Part shown: positions 51,701-60,060 of the stretch, in pieces | Layout of the letters: each line of letters begins with the position of its first letter | How positions within the stretch are numbered: position 1 is the stretch's first letter | Source of the DNA: Neodontobutis hainanensis | Lineage: Eukaryota; Chordata; Actinopteri; Gobiiformes; Odontobutidae | Reading direction: 5' to 3' | Assembly (NCBI GenBank): GCA_024349245.1 | Contig: JALDNG010000464.1 | Coordinates: 155,866 to 219,865, forward strand | Length of the DNA stretch: 64,000 bases | The notes under the pieces: model-generated | Databases searched by the model: none | What the model saw: the letters and a program-made list of their open reading frames with translations, nothing else | Told to the model about the DNA's origin: nothing | Position numbers and translations under genes: made by a program

Positions 51701-54700
51701 CTTTAAAATGCTTTTCAGCTCGAGAGAAGGCCATTTTTGACCTTTTCACACGAAACACATAAAACCTTGCCCAAAGGGCCCAGACACAAGCATTTCCACT
51801 GGGAACACATGGCAGTCCCATTTAGAGCTCCAAAGACCACGTTTTGGCCAAATGCAGCTGCTACATGGCTCTGCTCAGACACAGGCACAATACACAGGAA
51901 TGTGGGTTCTAAGCTTGAGTATTGCAAACTAACTAAAAGTCCAATTGCATTCAAACCAGCTGTGCCTTGTAGGGCTAGGGCCAAGCTACAAGAGGCACTT
52001 GGAATTCCTCCATCACTCTCGGTTCAAAAGTAATGCCAGTTTTGTTTTTATTGCTTTAAAATGCTTTTCAGCTCGAGAAGGCCATTTTTCACCTATTCAC
52101 ACGAAACACCTAAAACCTTGCCCAAAGGGCCCAGACACAAGCAATTCCACTGGGAACACATGACAGTGCCATTTAGAGCTCCAAAAGACAACGTTTTGGT
52201 CAAATGCAGCTGCTACATGGCTCTGCTCAGACACAGGCACAATACACTGGAATGTGGGTTCTAAGCTTGAGTATTGAAAACTAACTAAAAGTCCAATTGC
52301 ATTCAAACCAGCTGTGCCTTGTAGGGCCAGGGCCAAGCTACAAGAGGCACTTGGAATTTCCCCTCCATCACCTTCGGTTCAAAAGTAATGCCAGTTTTGT
52401 TTTTATTGCTTTAAAATGCTTTTCAGCTCGAGAGAAGGCCATTTTTGACCTTTTCACACGAAACACCTAAAACCTTGCCCAAAGGGCCCAGACACAAGCA
52501 TTTCCACTGGGAACACATGGCAGTGCCATTTAGAGCTCCAAAAGACCACGTTTTGAATCAAATGCAGCTGCTACATGGCTCTGCTCAGACACAGGCACAA
52601 TAGACTGGAATGTGGGTTCTAAGCTTGAGTATTGCAAACTAACTAAAAGTCCAATTGCATTCAAACCAGCTGTGCCTTGTAGGGCCAGGGCCAAGCTACA
52701 AGAGGCACTTGGAATTTCCCCTCCATCACCTTCGGTTCAAAAGTAATGCCAGTTTTGTTTTTATTGCTTTAAAATGCTTTTCAGCTCGAGAGAAGGCCAT
52801 TTTGACCTTTTCACGAAACACATAAAACCTTGCCCAAAGGGCCCAGACACAAGCATTTCCACTGGGAACACATGGCAGTCCCATTTAGAGCTCCAAAAGA
52901 CCACGTTTTGGCCAAATGCAGCTGCTACATGGCTCTGCTCAGACACAGGCACAATACACAGGAATGTGGGTTCTAAGCTTGAGTATTGCAAACTAACTAA
53001 AAGTCCAATTGCATTCAAACCAGCTGTGCCTTGTAGGGCTAGGGCCAAGCTACAAGAGGCACTTGGAATTCCCCCTCCATCACTCTCGGTTCAAAAGTAA
53101 TGCCAGTTTTGTTTTTATTGCTTTAAAATGCTTTTCAGCTCGAGAGAAGGCCATTTTTCACCTATTCACACGAAACACCTAAAACCTTGCCCAAAGGGCC
53201 CAGACACAAGCAATTCCACTGGGAACACATGACAGTGCCATTTAGAGCTCCAAAAGACAACGTTTTGGTCAAATGCAGCTGCTACATGGCTCTGCTCAGA
53301 CACAGGCACAATACACTGGAATGTGGGTTCTAAGCTTGAGTATTGCAAACTAACTAAAAGTCCAATTGCATTCAAACCAGCTGTGCCTTGTAGGGCCAGG
53401 GCCAAGCTACAAGAGGCACTTGGAATTTCCCCTCCATCACCTTCGGTTCAAAAGTAATGCCAGTTTTGTTTTTATTGCTTTAAAATGCTTTTCAGCTCGA
53501 GATAAGGCCATTTTTGACCGTTTCACACGAAACACCTAAAACCTTGCCCAAAGGGCCCAGACACAAGCATTTCCACTGGGAACACATGACAGTGCCATTT
53601 AGAGCTCCAAAAGAGCACGTTTTGGCCAAATGCAGCTGCTACATGGCTCTGCTCAGACACAGGCACAATACACTGGAATGTGGGTTCTAAGCTTGAGTAT
53701 TGCAAACTAACTAAAAGTCCAATTGCATTCAAACCAGCTGTGCCTTGTAGGGCCAGGGCCAAGCTACAAGAGGCACTTGGAATTTCCCCTCCATCACCTT
53801 CGGTTCAAAAGTAATGCCAGTTTTGTTTTTATTGCTTTAAAATGCTTTTCAGCTCGAGAGAAGGCCATTTTTGACCTTTTCACATGAAACACCTAAAACC
53901 TTGCCCAAAGGGCCCAGACACAAGCATTTCCACTGGGAACACATGACAGTGCCATTTAGAGCTCCAAAGACAACGTTTTGGTCAAATGCAGCTGCTACAT
54001 GGCTCTGCTCAGACACAGGCACAATACACTGGAATGTGGATTCTAAGCTTGAGTATTGAAAACTAACTTAAAGTCCAATTGCATTCAAACCAGCTGTGCC
54101 TTGTAGGGCCAGGGCCAAGCTACAAGAGGCACTTGGAATTTCTCCATCACCTTCGGTTCAAAAGTAATGCCAGTTTTGTTTTTATTGCTTTAAAATGCTT
54201 TTCAGCTCGAGAGAAGGCCATTTTTGACCTTTTCACACGAAACACCTAAAACCTTGCCCAAAGGGCCCAGACACAAGCATTTCCACTGGGAACACATGAC
54301 AGTGCCATTTAGAGCTCCAAAGAGCACGTTTTGGCCAAATGCAGCTGCTACATGGCTCTGCTCAGACACAGGCACAATACACTGGAATGTGGGTTCTAAG
54401 CTTGAGTATTGCAAACTAACTAAAAGTCCAATTGCATTCAAACCAGCTGTGCCTTGTAGGGCCAGAGCCAAGCTACAAGAGGCACTTGGAATTTCCTCCA
54501 TCACCTTCGGTTCAAAAGTAATGCCAGTTTTGTTTTTATTGCTTTAAAATGCTTTTCAGCTCGAGAGAAGGCCATTTTTGACCTTTTACACGAAACACCT
54601 AAAACCTTGCCCAAAGGGCCCAGACACAAGCATTTCCACTGGGAACACATGGCAGTGCCATTTAGAGCTCCAAAAGACCACGTTTTGAATCAAATGCAGC

Positions 54701-55481
54701 TGCTACATGGCTCTGCTCAGACACAGGCACAATACACTGGAATGTGGGTTCTAAGCTTGAGTATTGCAAACTAACTAAAAGTCCAATTGCATTCAAACCA
54801 GCTGTGCCTTGTAGGGCCAGGGCCAAGCTACAAGAGGCAATTGGAATTTCCCCTCCATCACCTTCGGTTCAAAAGTAATGCCAGTTTTGTTTTTATTGCT
54901 TTAAAATGCTTTTCAGCTCGAGAGAAGGCCATTTTTGACCTTTTCACACGAAACACATAAAACCTTGCCCAAAGGGCCCAGACACAAGCATTTCCACTGG
55001 GAACACATGGCAGTCCCATTTAGAGCTCCAAAAGACCACGTTTTGGCCAAATGCAGCTGCTACATGGCTCTGCTCAGACACAGGCACAATACACAGGAAT
55101 GTGGGTTCTAAGCTTGAGTATTGCAAACTAACTAAAAGTCCAATTGCATTCAAACCAGCTGTGCCTTGTAGGGCTAGGGCCAAGCTACAAGAGGCACTTG
55201 GAATTCCCCCTCCATCACTCTCGGTTCAAAAGTAATGCCAGTTTTGTTTTTATTGCTTTAAAATGCTTTTCAGCTCGAGAGAAGGCCATTTTTGACCTTT
55301 TCACACGAAACACCTAAAACCTTGCCCAAAGGGCCCAGACACAAGCAATTCCACTGGGAACACATGACAGTGCCATTTAGAGCTCCAAAAGACAACGTTT
55401 TGGTCAAATGCAGCTGCTACATGGCTCTGCTCAGACACAGGCACAATACACTGGAATGTGGGTTCTAAGCTTGAGTATTGA
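42769..55481. repeat. Satellite sub-block E: return of gacaacg / gagcacg classes, up to the insertion
   Basis: Monomer classes match those of 14-28 kb: cgaaacacataaaacc units, gacaacgttttggtc units with attgaaaac, gagcacg units, and cacgttttgaatc units (45447, 48999, 52552, 54682). Three- and four-unit series recur: the acacaggaatgtggg unit appears near 45854, 50475, 51893, 52958 and 55093, each followed by a ccatcactctcgg junction. The last unit (from 55210) is cut at 55481 by the retrotransposon and continues at 60661. Confidence 0.88.
55477..55481. repeat. Target site duplication, left copy (ATTGA)
   Basis: The five bases immediately before the left LTR are ATTGA, matching the five bases directly after the right LTR at 60656-60660. 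A 5-bp duplication is usual for Ty3/gypsy integrases. Intact satellite units of this class read gagtattgaaaactaac, which fits an insertion within that sequence. Confidence 0.95.
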
Positions 55482-56079
55482 TGTTACGACCCAAGGGTGA
55501 AACATATTATAGAAGGACACAGGAGACAAGGTGATTTTTAAACTGTTTGTTTATTTGTCATTTATGTAACCTTTTTGATAGTCCAACCCTCCCGTGCCCA
55601 AAGTAACAAAGCAAAAAAACCTTGGTGGGCCGGCCAAACAGAATATAAAGACGGGAAGTCTGACAGGCCAACCCTATACAGGGCCGTAGAAGCTGCCTTA
55701 CCTCCCGCTACCCCAACACAACCGCAGGTCCGAGGCCCTAGCGAAAGAAAAAGACGAAAACAGGACAGCCGGTCCCACCAGGTTAAACAAAAAAGAACTC
55801 AATGCTAAAGGCTAAAACGTGCTCTAGCACATACCACAGGCCTCGGCCACAGCCGGCATAATCTGACAGGCGGAGCCAGACGGAGGAGAAGAGCTCGCGA
55901 ACGAGCTGACAGCAAAGCGTCCGCGTCAGCTAGAGGAGTCAGAGAGAGCGGCGCCACCAGTAGGCCTTTATATAGGCCACAGAAAGCCGCCCAGACTAAT
56001 TATCTCCTCAAATAACAAAAGATGAAAAAGGGTGAAAAGGAAACCTAAATACGCTTAAATGCGGCGCCAGCGCCTAACA
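55482..56079 (-). repeat. 3' LTR (598 bp)
   Basis: In element orientation this is the downstream LTR; on the plus strand it begins tgttacgaccc and ends gcgcctaaca. It aligns along its length with 60061-60655. I count two substitutions and seven length differences: a 3-bp difference near the outer end (acgaccc against accc), single- or two-base changes in T, A, C and G runs, and a 4-bp difference in an agcg repeat near 55951. Minus-strand AATAAA lies at 55550-55555 and TATATAAAGG at 55965-55974. Confidence 0.95.
55550..55555 (-). promoter_or_regulatory. Candidate polyadenylation signal AATAAA in the 3' LTR
   Basis: The minus strand reads AATAAA here, about 70 bases before the outer end of the LTR in transcription order. 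It is the only canonical hexamer I noticed in the LTR and lies downstream of the TATA box, as expected for an LTR polyadenylation signal. Function is inferred. Confidence 0.5.
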
Positions 56080-56594
56080 CCCCACCCCAAAATACTGGAC
56101 CATGGTAGTGGACAAAAAAAAAAACATTGTCCAGTATACATACGCGATAGCGCGTCGGCCAAAACGTTATCTTTACCCCTTATGTGTTTAAGTTCGACAT
56201 TATACTCCTGCAAACGGAGACTCCAGTTCATTAGGCGCCTGTTTTTGTTGCGCATTCGATGCAAGAACACGAGCGGATTATGGTCCGTAAAAACTATGAC
56301 AGGGGCACTACAACTGGGCTCAGCGATATTATGGGCTAACATGTATTCTACCTGCTGCTTAAGACGGTTACGTTTATCAGGATTAACACGATAAGGGTGT
56401 TGCTTGATGGGCAGTGCATCACCAACATCAATATCATGCATCAGCACTGTTGTTTGACATGGCACATCCGAAAACAAAGATTTATTGGCATTTAACAATC
56501 CCGCCAAATCTGAACATTGAGGATCTGGAAGATGGGCAAAATGGGAACAAATGTTAGTTATAATGTCAGAATTTAACAACTTTCCTTGAGTCAA
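56055..56594 (-). pseudogene. pol: Reverse transcriptase N-terminus fused to RNase H C-terminus (core deleted)
   Basis: The 179-residue frame starts in the pol linker. Residues 39-94 read as the beginning of a Ty3/gypsy reverse transcriptase (LFSDVP, then HDIDVGDA, PIKQHPYRVNP and an AEPS segment). At about residue 95 (near 56304-56312) it passes straight into the end of RNase H: TDHNPL at 103-108 and ADALSR at 146-151. These hold the third and fourth acidic residues of the RNase H site (D104, D147). The reverse transcriptase fingers and palm with the catalytic Asp pair, the connection, and the first two RNase H acidic residues are absent; from typical family lengths about 1 kb is lost. The junction is in frame. 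No ATG begins the frame, as expected for an internal part of pol. The frame runs past the RNase H end into the LTR. Confidence 0.85.
56080..56092 (-). promoter_or_regulatory. Polypurine tract for plus-strand priming
   Basis: Immediately upstream of the 3' LTR in element orientation the minus strand reads TTTTGGGGTGGGG, directly abutting the LTR terminus TGTTAGG. A G-rich tract in this exact position is the expected plus-strand primer. It is almost all purine after the initial T run, with one internal T. Confidence 0.8.
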
Positions 56595-56807
56595 CGCTTC
56601 AGATAAAGCCCCACCTCCCTCCTCAGCGACTGGCAGCGCGCTGTATTATTTCCTGAGGTCAAACAAGAGGCGGTTCTTTTAGCACCGGACAGCGCCTTTC
56701 CAGAAACAAGACAATGCGCTGCGACTTCAGCACTGGACAGCGCCACAGGAGAAACAGCAGTATCACCGGTGACATGTGACAGAGAAGGTGTGCGTTCACG
56801 TAACCTT
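56595..56807 (-). other. Pol linker between integrase and reverse transcriptase, frame broken
   Basis: No single frame crosses this stretch. Reading it by eye, the integrase tail (HVNMLK, near 56812) lies one frame off the preceding integrase frame. A further change is needed near 56785 and another in a G-rich run near 56620 to enter the reverse transcriptase frame. Each has the sense of a single lost base. The stretch contains two near-copies of GGCGCTGTCC followed by a GTGCT ending (near 56739 and 56690 on the minus strand), a small internal repeat of the linker. No other feature is visible. Confidence 0.5.
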
Positions 56808-57185
56808 TCAACATGTTAACATGACATAATCGGGACCCCGCCGCCTGTCAGGCGTGGGTATCAGATAGTCCCTGTCTCCAACCTTTCTCTGAATGACATA
56901 AGGCCCACTGTAGCGAGCTTGAAGACTAGCACCAGGAATAGGTAACAGCACCAATACTTTGTCACCAGGCTTAAACTCACGGACTTGATCATGTCTGTCA
57001 TACCAGGTCTTCATTTTAGTTTGTGTAACTTCCAAGTTCTCTTTAGCGATTTCACATGCACGCCGCAGTTTTAACCTAAAGTTACAAACATAGTCCAAAA
57101 GGTTTTGCTCTGTCTCTTCACACAACCATTTCTCTTTTAATATTTTTAAGGGACCACGCACCGTGTGTGCAAAAACCAACTCCAA
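56808..57185 (-). CDS. pol: Integrase C-terminal domain with GPY motif (frame-shifted continuation)
   Basis: This 125-residue frame continues the integrase after a one-base frame break near 57180. It includes the end of the catalytic fold (a segment reading ELVFAHTVRGPL, typical of gypsy integrases), a charged helical stretch (about 30-70), the FKPGDKVLVLLP strand (71-82) and the GPY motif in ARYSGPYVI (90-98). The GPY/F module is a C-terminal integrase element of Ty3/gypsy elements and retroviruses, used in multimerisation and target binding. No chromodomain follows. The frame ends at 56808, just where family members continue with HVNMLK in the next frame, so the stop is probably the result of another one-base break. 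There is no ATG at its head; it is not an independent gene. Confidence 0.85.
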   Translation of the reverse strand: MELVFAHTVRGPLKILKEKWLCEETEQNLLDYVCNFRLKLRRACEIAKENLEVTQTKMKTWYDRHDQVREFKPGDKVLVLLPIPGASLQARYSGPYVIQRKVGDRDYLIPTPDRRRGPDYVMLTC

Positions 57186-58594
57186 GGACTAAAACCAAGG
57201 GATTCCTGAACCACCTCCCGAATAGCAAACATTTGGAAGTGAACCCCTTCATCCCAGTCTTTTTCAAACTCCAAACAATATGTACGGAGCATAGTTTTCA
57301 GCGTCTGGTGAAAACGTTCTAACGCGCCTTGACTCTCTGGGTGGTACGCGCTAGAGTGACAATGTTGGATGTTGAGTTGCTTCAGGACCTGTGCAAAGAT
57401 ACGTGACATAAAGTTAGTCTCTTGGTCTGTCTGGACAACTTTAGGCAGACCAAACAGCGAAAAAAACTTTGTCAGGGTTTTCACGACAACTGGAGTTGTA
57501 ATTTTTCGCACAGGAAAAACCTCTGGGAAGCGAGTGGATACACACATGATCGTTATTAGGAATTTATTTCCTGTTTTGGTTCGAGGAAGTGGACCCACAC
57601 AATCAACCAACACCCGTTCAAAAGGTTCACCAACGGCTGGGATTGGATACAAAGGAGCGGGAGGAACAGTTTGATTTGGTTTTCCCGAAACTTGACACCA
57701 ATGACATGATTTACAATAACGCACCACATCCCCTTTAATTCCTGGCCAAAAGAAATGTCGCAGAATGCGATTATAAGTTTTCTTTATTCCTAAATGACCA
57801 GCCATAGGATTATCATGAGCCAACTTTAGTATCTCGTTTCGATATGGAGTAGGAACAACAATCTGCGTCACAACACTCCACTCTTCCACCGGAGAGACAT
57901 TTAATGGCGTCCATTTTCGCCTCAACAACCCGTCCTTAAAAAAATAGCCAGTAGACATGAACTCAATGTCTTTATCAGTAACCGCAAAGTCAACTAAGGC
58001 TATTAAGGACTCATCATTTCTTTGGTCAGTGATCAACTGTGACAACGACAGAGACAGGCTGTTAATATTAAAGACATTTTTCAGACTCTTTCTGTCACTA
58101 TTAGCTGCTAACCGAGCTACCTTCGTAGACTCAGCTACTGGTTTACACAGAAAACTGTCGTTCAAGTTAACCTCTTCGTGCTTCTTATGCATGGACCTAG
58201 TGACAGCACAAGCCGAAAAAACCTTTGGAAACTTTACAGCAAGTTCATCTGGAGAATTCATCATTGGAACAAGTGTCATTTCCGGAGTCCCTAGAACTTT
58301 ACCACCGGCTAAGTCGTTCCCCATAATGAAGTGAATTCCTTTTATCGGAAACTCAGCTCTCACTCCGACCTCAAATTCACCTGATACCAACTCAGATTCA
58401 ACAGATACTCGGTGTAATGGCACACCAACGTCTTCCATTGCAAAACCCAAGACTGGTACATCAGAACCAACAGCAGACTTGTGACTAAATGCCAAAACAC
58501 TACTCAAAATGAACGACTGAGAAGCAGCCGAATCACGGAGTATTTTTATTGGGACACGGACATTATCACCGGGCAAAGACACAACTCCGTCCAT
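57146..58594 (-). CDS. pol: Protease and integrase (N-terminal zinc finger and DDE core) of pol
   Basis: A 482-residue frame holding two pol domains in order. Residues 1-110 are a retropepsin: the active-site triad is DSA at 21-23 (the usual form is DTG or DSG), and the second hydrophobic signature is FIMGNDLAG at 89-97. Residues 255-305 form the integrase zinc finger, H260, H267, C297, C300 (HX6HX29CX2C). The catalytic core follows with D331, D390 and E426 (spacing DX58DX35E). Residues 110-250 are a spacer without a motif I know. No reverse transcriptase lies between protease and integrase, which gives the Gmr1-like order. The frame goes off register after residue 465 near 57185. Its first ATG lies within the protease; translation more likely comes from gag by readthrough or frame change, because coding-like sequence extends upstream in the same frame to about 58650. 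Confidence 0.92.
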   Translation of the reverse strand: MDGVVSLPGDNVRVPIKILRDSAASQSFILSSVLAFSHKSAVGSDVPVLGFAMEDVGVPLHRVSVESELVSGEFEVGVRAEFPIKGIHFIMGNDLAGGKVLGTPEMTLVPMMNSPDELAVKFPKVFSACAVTRSMHKKHEEVNLNDSFLCKPVAESTKVARLAANSDRKSLKNVFNINSLSLSLSQLITDQRNDESLIALVDFAVTDKDIEFMSTGYFFKDGLLRRKWTPLNVSPVEEWSVVTQIVVPTPYRNEILKLAHDNPMAGHLGIKKTYNRILRHFFWPGIKGDVVRYCKSCHWCQVSGKPNQTVPPAPLYPIPAVGEPFERVLVDCVGPLPRTKTGNKFLITIMCVSTRFPEVFPVRKITTPVVVKTLTKFFSLFGLPKVVQTDQETNFMSRIFAQVLKQLNIQHCHSSAYHPESQGALERFHQTLKTMLRTYCLEFEKDWDEGVHFQMFAIREVVQESLGFSPWSWFLHTRCVVP

Positions 58595-58614
58595 AATAAA
58601 CGGAGAAAAATCAG

Positions 58615-59121
58615 CTAAGTCACTGGACTTGTCACAAGGCCTTTCAGGTATGTCATCGTCTTTTCCTGCTTATTTATTAAAGCAACAGGCTTGGAATTTC
58701 GTTTTGTTAACACTGGGCAACTTGCAACAATGTGTCCTCTCTTTTTACAATAGAAACACATTACATTGTCTTCTCCTTTAAAGTCCTCCATTCCAGTTTT
58801 ATCTTGTTCTGGGGTCATTCCCCTGAATCGGTCTGTAGTTTTTTGGAAACTTTTAACATTTCTGTCATCGCTGATCAAAGACTCAATAGGTTTACTGTTA
58901 AATGAGCGGTCTGTGAAAACTGTTTTGTGCGTAAGGACGTACTCATCCACTAACACTGCAGCCTCAGACACATCACACACTTTATGTTCGTTTACATATG
59001 TAGCCACTCTGCCAGGCAGACAATTTTTAAATTCTTCAAGTATAATTAATTGTTTTAGCTTACCGAAGTCTTTAACGTCATTTGATGTGCACCATCTCTC
59101 AAAGAGAGTCTCTTCTCGCGG
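58615..59121 (-). CDS. gag: Gag C-terminal part: SCAN-like capsid region and CCHC zinc knuckle
   Basis: This frame carries the second part of Gag, after a one-base frame break near 59110-59125. From 59121 to about 58926 it reads as the later helices of a SCAN-like fold, with landmarks LFERWC, LIILEEF, CLPGRVATYV and EAAVLVDEY. A basic, polar linker leads to a single CCHC zinc knuckle at 58717-58758 (CX2CX4HX4C), the nucleic-acid-binding nucleocapsid motif. The frame ends at 58615, and the protease frame begins one frame away. The open frame extends upstream to 59205, but that part overlaps the first gag frame and is not homologous to Gag. The SCAN domain of tetrapod zinc-finger proteins is known to derive from the capsid of Gmr1-like elements, so the resemblance is expected. 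Confidence 0.88.
   Translation of the reverse strand, partial: PREETLFERWCTSNDVKDFGKLKQLIILEEFKNCLPGRVATYVNEHKVCDVSEAAVLVDEYVLTHKTVFTDRSFNSKPIESLISDDRNVKSFQKTTDRFRGMTPEQDKTGMEDFKGEDNVMCFYCKKRGHIVASCPVLTKRNSKPVALINKQEKTMTYLKGLVTSPVT
58717..58758 (-). other. CCHC zinc knuckle (nucleocapsid)
   Basis: The minus strand encodes CFYCKKRGHIVASC, an exact CX2CX4HX4C zinc knuckle. It sits at the end of Gag, shortly before protease, the usual nucleocapsid position. Confidence 0.95.
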
Positions 59122-59213
59122 GCAAACTCCACATAGGTCTGGTAAGGATGTTTTTTTAATCTCCGAAATCTTTGTCTGTATGCTTCCGGACAAAGTTCCA
59201 AACACCGGAGCAC
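58926..59213 (-). other. SCAN-like capsid C-terminal domain
   Basis: Spanning the frame break, the two gag frames together give the helix pattern of a SCAN domain: first frame YRQRFRRLKKHPYQTYVEF, second frame LFERWC, then LIILEEFKNCLPG, VATYVNEH and EAAVLVDEY. The order and spacing match the SCAN consensus features (an FR pair, a central W, a LEQF-like motif, LP, a W or Y-V segment, then EAV). In retroelements this region dimerises capsid. Seen by eye only; no profile search was possible. Confidence 0.8.
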
Positions 59214-59819
59214 CGCTGATTTAACTTTTTCATAGTCCAGACTGTCCTCTGCAGACAGCGATAAATACGCCGCTTGCGCTTTACCGCTAAGAACGCACTG
59301 CAACAATAAAGTCCACACATCCTTGGGCCATTTTAATGTTTTCGCCACTCGCTCAAACAGGATAAAGAATTTATCCACGTCTCTTTCGTTAAAGGGAGGA
59401 ACCAAACGAATATTTCTCGTCACATCAAAGTCAGAACATTTTACTTGAGATGGAGCTACCCCTAGTTCTAACTCGCGCAAAAGAATTTCTTTTTGCTGAT
59501 CAAGTCTTTTAGCTTCCAACTCAACCTGGAAAGATTTTTCTTTGACATGGAGGCGCTGTAACTCTACCTCTAACTCCTTAAGTCTGACAGCATCATCTAT
59601 CTTCTTAGTTGAGTGCTCAGGAGTTTCAGTTTCAAAAGGAGGCAAAATTCCCTTTTCAAGTAAAACCTCAAATATCTCCGTCTTAATTATCTGTTTTTTC
59701 AGCTGTCTAGAAACGTCAATGCCATAATACCCAGCGATCAACAACAGGTTATCCTTTGTGCAGTTTTCAAATACGTCCAATGAAGGGCTTGATACGAAAT
59801 CCTCTACCTTAAACTCCAT
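59055..59819 (-). CDS. gag: Gag N-terminal and capsid part
   Basis: The first ATG of the element (59817-59819) opens a 254-residue frame. Upstream codons in the same frame have no ATG and lie in the leader, so this start is preferred; it leaves a 241-base leader after the 5' LTR. Residues 1-60 are a compact helical N-terminus (MEFKVEDF and KDNLLLIAGYYGI). Residues 75-119 are strongly charged and heptad-like, a likely coiled coil. Residues 125-235 are the capsid: VPPFNERDVDKFF at 140-152, a TLLLQCVLSGKA segment at 170-181 and the start of the SCAN-like region from about 203. After residue 236 the frame no longer matches Gag, and the continuation lies one frame away at 59121. The last 18 or so residues of this frame are therefore out-of-frame sequence. 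Gag would assemble the virus-like particle and package the element RNA. Confidence 0.9.
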   Translation of the reverse strand: MEFKVEDFVSSPSLDVFENCTKDNLLLIAGYYGIDVSRQLKKQIIKTEIFEVLLEKGILPPFETETPEHSTKKIDDAVRLKELEVELQRLHVKEKSFQVELEAKRLDQQKEILLRELELGVAPSQVKCSDFDVTRNIRLVPPFNERDVDKFFILFERVAKTLKWPKDVWTLLLQCVLSGKAQAAYLSLSAEDSLDYEKVKSAVLRCLELCPEAYRQRFRRLKKHPYQTYVEFAREKRLSLRDGAHQMTLKTSVS

Positions 59820-60060
59820 TGTTAGTTCCCGAAGACCAATCCAAAAACAGAACCAAATCACAACAAAGCACTACAAACACCACTAAGTTACCGACAAACC
59901 AAGGCAACTTATCACAAGTGGCTACAAACGCTATGTTGCAAGACATCCACGAGGCACACCAAACACAACCGCAAAGAACATTACCTAGAAAAAACGACTG
60001 AATGATAACTTCAAAGCGGCTATTCTGCTACGTTAAAAGGTTAGATGAGCCCCATTAATA
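59820..60060 (-). other. Untranslated leader between 5' LTR and gag
   Basis: A 241-base stretch with no recognisable coding sequence. It holds the candidate primer-binding site at its LTR-proximal end and by analogy would contain the packaging signal. Nothing else is visible in it. Confidence 0.7.
60039..60054 (-). promoter_or_regulatory. Candidate tRNA primer-binding site
   Basis: In element orientation, six bases after the 5' LTR end, the minus strand reads TGGGGCTCATCTAACC. It starts with TGG, as a match to a tRNA CCA end requires, and has some likeness to the proline-tRNA primer site TGGGGGCTCGTCCGGG. The six-base gap from the LTR is longer than usual and the match is imperfect, so this is a candidate only. 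Confidence 0.45.

Larger units (their letters stand above)
1..55481. repeat. 357-bp tandem satellite array, left arm (about 155 monomers)
   Basis: The segment is an uninterrupted head-to-tail array of a monomer of about 357 bp. Taking the recurring start ctccatcacc as phase zero, units begin at 1, 359, 716, 1074 and so on to 55210. A typical unit carries one XhoI site (CTCGAG), one SacI site (GAGCTC), one MscI site inside the palindrome TTTGGCCAAA, two PvuII sites (CAGCTG) and one HindIII site (AAGCTT). Units differ by scattered substitutions and by length changes in short T, C and A runs, so sizes mostly run from about 350 to 358 bp. No unit is inverted. I do not recognise the satellite as a named family. 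An abundant homogenised satellite of this kind is usual in centromeric, pericentromeric or subtelomeric heterochromatin, but nothing here fixes the chromosomal position. Confidence 0.98.

Noticed and set aside
1..55481. Numerous 60-135 codon open frames on both strands of every monomer, read as a tandem gene family
   Set aside because: They repeat with the monomer period, overlap one another on opposite strands, break through indels, and differ mainly by amino-acid-changing variants. None matches a domain I know.
1..55481. A second mobile element hidden in the array
   Set aside because: Following the monomer phase from unit to unit, I found no interruption longer than a few bases other than 55482-60655.
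55575..55808. Plus-strand frame in the left LTR (and its counterpart at 60123-60386)
   Set aside because: It lies wholly in the LTR, differs in length between the two LTRs through small indels, and has no recognisable domain.
56055..57185. Chromodomain or envelope gene after integrase
   Set aside because: After the GPY motif there is only the linker, the reverse transcriptase/RNase H remnant and the polypurine tract. No chromodomain motif, signal peptide or membrane segment is visible.
59122..59205. First 28 codons of the second gag frame as genuine protein
   Set aside because: They overlap the first gag frame, which carries the capsid homology there. Homology in the second frame begins only at about 59121.
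56055..59730. Plus-strand open frames within the retrotransposon (for example 56059-56394, 57369-57674, 57957-58334, 58766-59224)
   Set aside because: They are antisense to the recognised gag and pol domains and have no motif of their own.
59820..59861. Gag start upstream of 59819
   Set aside because: The frame extends upstream but only to a non-ATG codon in the leader. The ATG at 59817-59819 begins the sequence that resembles Gag.
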